Origin: Blakeslea trispora | Lineage: Eukaryota; Mucoromycota; Mucoromycetes; Mucorales; Choanephoraceae | Length of the DNA: 20,000 nucleotides | Direction: 5' to 3' | Assembly (NCBI GenBank): GCA_025331445.1 | Contig: JAIWNE010000116.1 | Coordinates: forward strand, 1-20,000 | Part shown: positions 18,624 to 20,000 of the stretch, one piece after another | Position numbering within the stretch: position 1 is the stretch's first letter | Layout: every line of letters starts with the position of its first letter | The notes under the pieces: model-generated | Databases searched by the model: none | The model's input: the letters and a program-made list of their open reading frames with translations, nothing else | Told to the model about the DNA's origin: nothing | Position numbers and translations under genes: made by a program

Positions 18624-20000
18624 TTAAGCTAAGCTATCTTTTTCTGAAAGCATCAAATAGACATCGAGACTCATTTGCCCTTCAGGCGAATCTGATTCTG
18701 ACATGACTTCAGTCAATTTGTTAAAATCATCAAAGCTAACATGAGGTCCCAGCTTATGAACCAACAGGTACCGATGATGTTCAATTTTGGGCAAGTCAAC
18801 AAAATGAGGAGTCACTAACAATGTTCTAGAAAACAGATGGTCATTAAGTCTCTTTCTACCCCCCCCCTTTTTCTTTTTTCTAATCTGGTTCACCCCCTCT
18901 TACCTTTCATAACCTTCTTTGGATTGAATAAAGTCAATCTCGATTTTATCTCTAGAGTGACGACGTAAAGAAACACCTGGTCTTTGCTCAAGTATTTGAA
19001 CAAGTGCATTCAAGTCACTTGAAACATCGTTGACATGAATCTGGTGTGTGGTGTTATCTAAGGCTACTAGATCAGTTTATATTCCAAACTACATCTTGAC
19101 TCTTTTACCTAATGGTATAGTTAACAAGTGGCGAGGAGGCATATATGTCTTGTAGAAAACAACATGCGTTGTCAATTGAAATTGAGTAGGAATTGATTCT
19201 AAATCAAACGTTAGTTTGCAAAGCTTGAACCCATTTCTCTCTTCTTTACCTTCATTTGGTAATATAGTACAAGTTAACTCATCCATACCAGCCAAGTGAC
19301 ATTCTTGAATACCAGTCGAGAATCGTTGAACAAAATTAAGGGCAGGTACAACGCCTCCTTGATGAAACAGCCCAAAGACACATGTGGTTATCAGATTGAA
19401 AAGAATCCATGCAATAAAGAAAGGAATAGGCAAAACAGGTTGATCCCAGCAATACATCAATACGAGAGGCACCAATAAGGGACAGAGAAAGCGAGCTTCT
19501 TGATGTGGCATGATTGAAAGCCCTATCAATCCTGAAGCAAGAATGGCTAATAATACTATATCCACAAGGTTAGTAATTTAGATACTTGTCCGTTAAAGGC
19601 ATTTGTATGACTTACCACAAAACAAGTGAGCACCTTGAGTAGTGTCTTGCTTAATCTTTTGATAGGCTTTTGGAATATACATTAAGCAATAGATGGCCAA
19701 GGGACCATACAACAAAGGTAGATTGATCAACAGGTGTGTGTAGCGAGCATGTAGACCGTGTTGGGCCAAATTGGAAACATCTAGATTATAACTCAAATTG
19801 TTCAAGGGTGTCAAGACCACATGTCCATGTACTTGTACACTAGACAGACTAGCAGGATTAGCCAAAATGGAAACAATGTCTAGTAAGTCTTTGATAGGTT
19901 GTCCTTTCATTGTCAACCATAAGGTGCCATAATAAAGAGAATCCAAGACAATGCAGACAGCGCTTGTAGTCAGTAAGCCCAACAAGACGGGAACAATAGA
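18624..20000 (-). CDS. SMP3: GPI mannosyltransferase 4 (SMP3/PIG-Z), C-terminal part, five exons seen
   Basis: An ER membrane enzyme of the family-22 dolichyl-phosphate-mannose-dependent mannosyltransferases, which adds the fourth mannose to the GPI-anchor precursor. Exons on the minus strand: 20000-19616 (partial), 19555-19250, 19198-19109, 19066-18904, 18825-18624. The introns (60, 51, 42 and 78 bp) are all in phase, and the visible part is 381 residues. Recognised segments are [33 protein letters not shown], the family motif [19 protein letters not shown] and [12 protein letters not shown], with several hydrophobic membrane spans between them. The His-Gln-Glu-Ala-Arg-Phe motif and the [11 protein letters not shown] text favour SMP3/PIG-Z over PIG-B or ALG9/ALG12. 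The reading frame continues past 20000, so the start codon, the catalytic luminal Asp region and the first membrane spans are outside the window. Yeast Smp3 is about 516 residues, so roughly 130-150 are missing. Confidence 0.88.

Overview
This is an AT-rich eukaryotic window with very short introns (42-78 bp, mostly 50-67 bp, usually GTAAG/GTAAA...CTAAC/CTGAC...AG), many A/T homopolymers, and gene families that point to an early-diverging fungus, most likely Mucorales (Mucor/Rhizopus-like). That placement is an inference from gene content and style; no rRNA or other marker is present.

Layout. 1-3.0 kb: a decayed DIRS-type (tyrosine-recombinase) retrotransposon with gag-like, RT/RNase H and recombinase remnants, broken by stops and frameshifts and interrupted by a (CT)41 microsatellite. 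3.0-6.4 kb: gene-poor DNA with a few exon-like scraps on the minus strand. 6.5-6.9 kb (+): a small secreted double-psi beta-barrel protein. 7.1-8.5 kb (+): a five-exon WW/FF-domain protein of the TCERG1/CA150 type, with one extra base in exon 3 that breaks the frame as sequenced. 8.66-8.94 kb (-): a 93-residue protein of unknown function. 9.24-13.45 kb (-): a complete seven-exon SNF2/STH1/BRG1-type chromatin remodeller (1291 residues after splicing). 13.8-14.4 kb (+): a decayed gene of unrecognised family. 14.4-16.9 kb: no supported gene. 16.96-17.97 kb (+): a two-exon secreted protein that I read as a divergent lipocalin with an Asn/Gln-rich tail. 18.62-20.0 kb (-): the C-terminal part of SMP3/PIG-Z, the GPI fourth-mannose transferase, which runs off the right edge.

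The genes do not form an operon or an obvious functional cluster. Two act in nuclear transcription or RNA work (SNF2, TCERG1-like), two are secreted, and one serves the GPI-anchor pathway in the ER. Exon structures were built by hand. For SNF2 the spliced length is 1292 codons with every junction in phase. For the TCERG1-like gene the spliced length is exactly one base over 400 codons, which localises the frameshift. I saw no evidence for a wholly new system. The most novel item is the lipocalin-like protein; the most checkable is the single-base frameshift at 7986-7989.
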